A stretch of 8,495 nucleotides of DNA, from assembly GCA_023392755.1 (NCBI GenBank), contig JAEWNM010000245.1, forward strand, positions 1 through 8,495, in the 5' to 3' direction. Source of the stretch: Bacillota bacterium (GTDB taxonomy: Bacteria > Bacillota > Clostridia > Christensenellales > Aristaeellaceae). Positions 5,556-8,495 of this stretch are shown here, piece after piece; within the stretch, counting starts at the first letter, position 1; each line of letters opens with the position of its first letter. Below the pieces are notes generated by a model. That model was given only the letters and a program-made list of their open reading frames with translations, was not told the origin of the DNA and made no database searches. A program made the position numbers and the translations under genes.

Positions 5556-6389
5556 ATGGATTTTGTGGAACGGCTGAACCAGGTGACCGACTATATGGAA
5601 GGCTGCCTGGGCGGCGAGATAGCGCCCGGCGAAATCGCCAAAATCATGGCGTGCCCGTTTTCCGTGTTTCAGCGCTCGTTTATACAGTTAACGGGCATAC
5701 CTGTGTCGGAGTATGTCAGGCGGCGCAGGCTAAGCTGTGCGGCGTACGACCTGAAAAACACCGATGAAAAGGTAATCGACATCGCGCTCAAGTACGGCTA
5801 CGGTTCGCCGGACGCCTTTGCAGCGGCATTCAAGCGGCTGCACGGCGTAACGCCGACACAGGCGCGGCAACCCGGCGCGAAGCTTACGTTCTACTGCCAT
5901 TTGACCTTCGCCCTTACAATGAAGGGGGTCAGCAGAATGGATTACACGGTGGTGGAAAGGGAAGGCTTCAAGGTCATCGGCAGGCGGCGCGTAACGCCCT
6001 ATGGGGGCGGCACCTGGGCCATTGTCAAAAGCGACGGCAGTGCTGAGGCGCTAAAGGAGCTCAGCGGCCACGTTTGCGACCTGGGGCTGTGCTTTGGCTT
6101 TTTGAAGGACGGCAGCAACGACTATATGTGCGGCGTTTTGTGGAGCGGGGAGGATGTGCAGGGCTTTGACAGCTACGTGTACCCGCCCGCCACGTGGATC
6201 AGGTTCGAGGCCGCCGGAACCATCAGCGAAAAGGCGCTGTATATGGCCTGGCAGCGCATCAACCGGGAGTTTCTGCCCCAGAGCAAATATAGGGAATCAG
6301 GCCTGCCCACCATTGAAAAGTACACCCTGTGGGATGAAGGAAATGATGCGTGCAGGGTGGAGATATGGGTGCCGGTGACGGTGAAATGA
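5556..6389 (+). CDS. AraC-family regulator with C-terminal GyrI-like effector-binding domain
   Basis: The product has 277 residues. The N-terminal part (about 8-107) is an AraC-type DNA-binding domain with two helix-turn-helix units: GEIAKIMACPFSVFQRSF (25-42) and VIDIALKYGYGSPDAFAAAF (73-92), the latter followed by the family signature KRLHGVTPTQAR. The C-terminal part (about 128-275) begins MDYTVVEREGFKVIGRRR and ends VEIWVPV, the pattern of the GyrI-like / AraC effector-binding domain that binds small, often hydrophobic molecules. DNA-binding domain first and effector domain last is the Rob-like order, common in Bacillota. The start has a strong ribosome site (AAGGAGGTGAGGG, 5542-5554). 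The neighbours are on the opposite strand, so its target is not obvious; the palindromes in its own leader suggest autoregulation. Effector and regulon are unknown. Confidence 0.85.
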   Translation: MDFVERLNQVTDYMEGCLGGEIAPGEIAKIMACPFSVFQRSFIQLTGIPVSEYVRRRRLSCAAYDLKNTDEKVIDIALKYGYGSPDAFAAAFKRLHGVTPTQARQPGAKLTFYCHLTFALTMKGVSRMDYTVVEREGFKVIGRRRVTPYGGGTWAIVKSDGSAEALKELSGHVCDLGLCFGFLKDGSNDYMCGVLWSGEDVQGFDSYVYPPATWIRFEAAGTISEKALYMAWQRINREFLPQSKYRESGLPTIEKYTLWDEGNDACRVEIWVPVTVK

Positions 6390-6396
6390 TTACAAA

Positions 6397-6424
6397 GGGG
6401 AAGCGGCCGCCCGGGCCTTTCCCG
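6397..6424. terminator. Bidirectional hairpin terminator between the converging AraC and oxidoreductase genes
   Basis: GGGAAG (6398-6403) pairs with TTTCCC (6418-6423, one G-T wobble), then after one bulged C, GGCC (6405-6408) pairs with GGCC (6414-6417) around a 5-base loop. It sits 8 bases after the AraC stop and 14 bases beyond the oxidoreductase stop. The tails are only moderately T-rich on each strand, so termination strength is uncertain. Confidence 0.45.
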
Positions 6425-6437
6425 GAATACCTTTCAT

Positions 6438-7940
6438 TTATGGCGCTTCCCGGCTCCAGTCGATATCCTCCAGCGCCCAGGCGCACAACTCGCTCATGGA
6501 GGGGTGGATGACCATGGAATCCTCTATGGGCAGGAAGGTGCCAATCTGCGGGCAGACCGAGCGTATCACGCCGGCCCTGCCCTTTTTGCCTGCGCCGCCC
6601 TCCACGCATTCGCACTGGTAGCCCGCGTTCATCAAATACACAAAGGGCTGCACCAACACGGCGGCATAGGGGCCCACAACGTGCACGCCGATGATTTTCT
6701 GATCCTCCCCGGCGATAATCTTCACAAAGCCGTTGTCCTCCCCCCGGCGGCTATAGCCCATGGCAATGCCGCCCGCAATGTCGGCGTAGTAATTCCGGCC
6801 TACCCACACCTCCAGGCCCATGTCCCTGGCCTGCTGTTCCGTCAGCCCCACATGGCCTACCTGGGGCCAGGTGAATATGGCCCAGGGCGTTGCGGCGTAG
6901 GATGCCCGCTTTTTTTCGCCCCGGCCAAACAGGTTGCCAATCAGAATCCCGGCCTCATAATTGGCCTTGTGGCGGAATTGATATTTGCCGTTGATGTCGC
7001 CGATGGCATAGATATGGCTTTGGGAGGTCTGCAAAAATCCGTCGGTTTCAATATAGCCCCGGCTGTCGGTTTTGACGCCCGCGCTGTCAAGGTTCAGCCA
7101 GTCGCCGCTGGAGCGCACGCCGGAGGCAACGAAGATTTCCTCCGCATGGATGGCTTGCTGCTCCCCTGTGGACATGTTCATAACCGTCAAGGTCTTTTCC
7201 GCGCCGTTTGAGGATGCGGAGAGGATTTTGGTATTTGTCAGCACATCAATGCCGTTATGTTGGAACTGCTTTTCCACAAAGAGGCTGATTTCCTCCTCCT
7301 CCGTTATAAGGATGCGCGGCTTCATTTCCACCAGCGTCACCCTGGTGCCAAAGGCGGAGAAGATATGGGCAAACTCCGCGCCGATGGCCCCGCCGCCGAT
7401 AATCAGCAGGCTTTCATAAGGCTTTTGGGGAAAGCGGTCGCCAAAGAACGCTTCGGAGGTGATGTATCCGGCCTCCTCAAGCCCGACAACAGGGGGTATA
7501 AAGGAGCGGGCCCCGGCGGCGATGACAAAGCGGTCCGCCTCAAATTCGTCATCGGGCCTGCCCTCGCCATACGTTACCCGCATGGTGTGCTCGCCGGTGA
7601 AGGAGCCCGTGCCCTCATATACCTTGAGCCCCTTGGTCTTTAACAGGTTCTCCCTGATGCTTTCGCTGTAGCCGATTTGCCGGAACATGCGCTTGCCCAC
7701 CAGGCCCCAGTCGGTTTCCGGCGGGGCGAAGCTCAGGCCGATACGGCCCGCATCCCTGGCCTCGCGCAATAGGTCGGCCGGGTATACCAGCATTTTGGAG
7801 GGAATGCAGCCCCTGGTCAGGCACGTCCCGCCAAACTTGCCGCGCTCCACCACGGCGCAGCTAAGGCCCGCGTTCAGCGCCGCCTCCATCACCATCAGCC
7901 CGCTGCCGCTGCCTATAATAGCCATATCAAATTTTTTCAT
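6438..7940 (-). CDS. FAD/NAD-dependent disulfide oxidoreductase (dihydrolipoamide dehydrogenase / mycothione reductase-like)
   Basis: The product has 500 residues. It starts with an FAD-binding motif (IIGSGSG, 8-14), followed by the redox pair Cys40 and Cys45 in GGTCLTRGCIPSK. The NAD-binding motif is GGGAIGAEFA (182-191), with Glu205 ending the second strand, which suggests NADH rather than NADPH. The second FAD motif is IYAIGDI (310-316). The dimerisation domain follows (from about 350), ending in the catalytic HPSMSE with His479 and Glu484. All catalytic parts are present, so the enzyme should be active. It transfers electrons between NAD(H) and a disulfide; the substrate is unclear, because no 2-oxoacid dehydrogenase or glycine cleavage gene is adjacent. 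It is about 30 residues longer than a typical lipoamide dehydrogenase, with a Gly/Lys/Cys-containing stretch near 440-475. The ATG at 7940 is chosen because AGGGGGG precedes it by 6-7 bases; the open frame to 8135 lacks signals. Confidence 0.85.
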   Translation of the reverse strand: MKKFDMAIIGSGSGLMVMEAALNAGLSCAVVERGKFGGTCLTRGCIPSKMLVYPADLLREARDAGRIGLSFAPPETDWGLVGKRMFRQIGYSESIRENLLKTKGLKVYEGTGSFTGEHTMRVTYGEGRPDDEFEADRFVIAAGARSFIPPVVGLEEAGYITSEAFFGDRFPQKPYESLLIIGGGAIGAEFAHIFSAFGTRVTLVEMKPRILITEEEEISLFVEKQFQHNGIDVLTNTKILSASSNGAEKTLTVMNMSTGEQQAIHAEEIFVASGVRSSGDWLNLDSAGVKTDSRGYIETDGFLQTSQSHIYAIGDINGKYQFRHKANYEAGILIGNLFGRGEKKRASYAATPWAIFTWPQVGHVGLTEQQARDMGLEVWVGRNYYADIAGGIAMGYSRRGEDNGFVKIIAGEDQKIIGVHVVGPYAAVLVQPFVYLMNAGYQCECVEGGAGKKGRAGVIRSVCPQIGTFLPIEDSMVIHPSMSELCAWALEDIDWSREAP

Positions 7941-8229
7941 GGAATTCCCCCCTGCTTGTGATTTACGTGCACCAAGGCAGCCTGCCCGCTCTATTGCGTG
8001 CCTTATAGCATACCCATTGTTTTCCATCATACCATGCACGATGCACAGAAGCAATGGGAGAGGTGGCGGGGGATAAAAAGTGGATGGACAATTCTTTGAA
8101 ACAGGCTCCATGCCCTGGCCGATCAATATCAGCAAAAGGTGTTATCCGTCACTTGTGAAGTTGGCTGCCAGATGTCTTATCTCCGGCGGCTTTCTATGCG
8201 GCCTTCCGCAATAGCGGTCAGTTTTCCGT
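7941..8229. other. Intergenic region upstream of the oxidoreductase gene
   Basis: This 289-base stretch contains no convincing gene. It holds the candidate promoters for the oxidoreductase, a 7-base-period direct repeat (ATGCACGATGCAC, 8034-8046) just upstream of them, a TCACTTGTGA inverted repeat near 8149-8158, and a small CCGC/GCGG hairpin (8205-8216) just after the stop of the preceding minus-strand gene. No T-run follows that hairpin. An open minus-strand frame from 8135 is in phase with the oxidoreductase but looks like non-coding sequence. Confidence 0.5.
8002..8010 (-). promoter_or_regulatory. Extended -10 promoter of the oxidoreductase gene
   Basis: TGCTATAAG on the minus strand (8010-8002) is an extended -10 element with one mismatch in the hexamer. 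Transcription would begin near 7995, leaving about 55 bases of leader. A second candidate of the same type, TGGTATGAT, lies at 8034-8026. Neither has a good -35 box. Confidence 0.4.
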
Positions 8230-8495
8230 TCACTCCTTCGCCCTGAACACATGCTGAAACTTTCCGCTGCCGGGGTGGGGATGGGGTTCTTCTTCTGACA
8301 GGTACATGGTCACGTTTGATATGCCGCTCTTGCCAAGATAAGTCAATACCTGCGCCTTGGCCTTTTCAAATACGTCCTGTGCGGCCTGCCCGCCTTCGCA
8401 GATCATCCTCAGTTCCAGTTTGTTGCCTGGGCGGCTCACCAACTGAAAGCGGCGGATTTCGTGGACCTCTTTCAGCAGCGCGTACAGTGCCAGGG
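8230..8495 (-). CDS. C-terminal end of a phenylacetate-CoA-ligase-type adenylate-forming enzyme (5' partial)
   Basis: The frame is open from the window edge (first whole codon at 8493) to the TGA at 8232-8230, giving 87 residues, the tail of a longer protein. It begins LALYALLKEVHEIRRFQLV, continues with an ELRMICEGG strand and a helix rich in Ala and Lys (AQDVFEKAKAQVLTYLG), and ends GSGKFQHVFRAKE. This order (Q/R-x-F-Q-L-V, E-L-R, long helix, G-K-F-x-x-V) resembles the C-terminal domain of the phenylacetate-CoA ligase / coenzyme F390 synthetase group, in which the lysine of GKF is near the adenylation site. The adenylation core lies outside the window, so the substrate is unknown. A coincidental match to another ferredoxin-like C-terminal domain is possible. 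It is followed by the oxidoreductase gene on the same strand, but the 290-base gap and internal promoter suggest separate units. Confidence 0.5.
   Translation of the reverse strand, partial: LALYALLKEVHEIRRFQLVSRPGNKLELRMICEGGQAAQDVFEKAKAQVLTYLGKSGISNVTMYLSEEEPHPHPGSGKFQHVFRAKE

Noticed and set aside
7941..8135. In-frame N-terminal extension of the oxidoreductase.
   Set aside because: The extension is proline-rich and unlike the family; the FAD motif should lie near the N-terminus, and the ATG at 7940 has a strong ribosome site.
8149..8158. TCACTTGTGA, considered as a CRP-like site.
   Set aside because: The spacing and half-site order do not fit a known CRP/FNR site, and a 10-base repeat of this kind is expected by chance.

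Overview
This window looks like chromosomal DNA from a fairly GC-rich Bacillota, most likely a Clostridia-type anaerobe. The evidence is strong AGGAGG-type ribosome sites before nearly every gene, sigma-A-like promoters with TATAAT or extended -10 elements, and gene types common in that group: an ECF sigma factor overlapping a membrane protein gene, a secreted transglutaminase-like protein, and an AraC regulator with an effector-binding tail. I saw no rRNA, tRNA, CRISPR array, transposase or phage gene. Species-level assignment is not possible from the sequence alone.

Layout, left to right. (1) Positions 3-870, plus strand: the tail of an unrecognised gene overlaps a LysE-family exporter gene by 8 bases. 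(2) Positions 871-2467: a small minus-strand membrane protein (1037-1174) and a plus-strand secreted transglutaminase-like protein (1385-2467) diverge from a 210-base region. That region holds a promoter for each direction and an unusual cluster of perfect palindromes. (3) Positions 2505-5307, minus strand: an ECF sigma factor gene is followed, with an 11-base overlap, by a gene for a large single-pass membrane protein. This protein has four PepSY-like segments, two of them in a tandemly duplicated module of about 170 residues. An in-frame TAA cuts off its last 74 residues. (4) Positions 5434-6389, plus strand: an AraC-type regulator with a GyrI-like effector-binding domain, preceded by a long leader that can form a 10-bp hairpin. 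(5) Positions 6438-7940, minus strand: a flavin disulfide oxidoreductase of the dihydrolipoamide dehydrogenase / mycothione reductase type, with the redox cysteine pair and the catalytic His-Glu intact. (6) Positions 8230-8495, minus strand: the C-terminal end of what looks like a phenylacetate-CoA-ligase-type adenylate-forming enzyme, cut by the window edge.

How the genes may work together. The clearest functional unit is the sigma factor plus membrane protein pair. By analogy with other ECF systems, the membrane protein would hold or release the sigma factor through its short cytoplasmic N-terminus while its outer PepSY-like segments sense something outside the cell. This is inference: no zinc-finger anti-sigma domain is visible. 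The converging transglutaminase-like gene also encodes an exported protein, so it might share the envelope theme, but nothing in the sequence links the two directly. The remaining genes appear to be independent transcription units.
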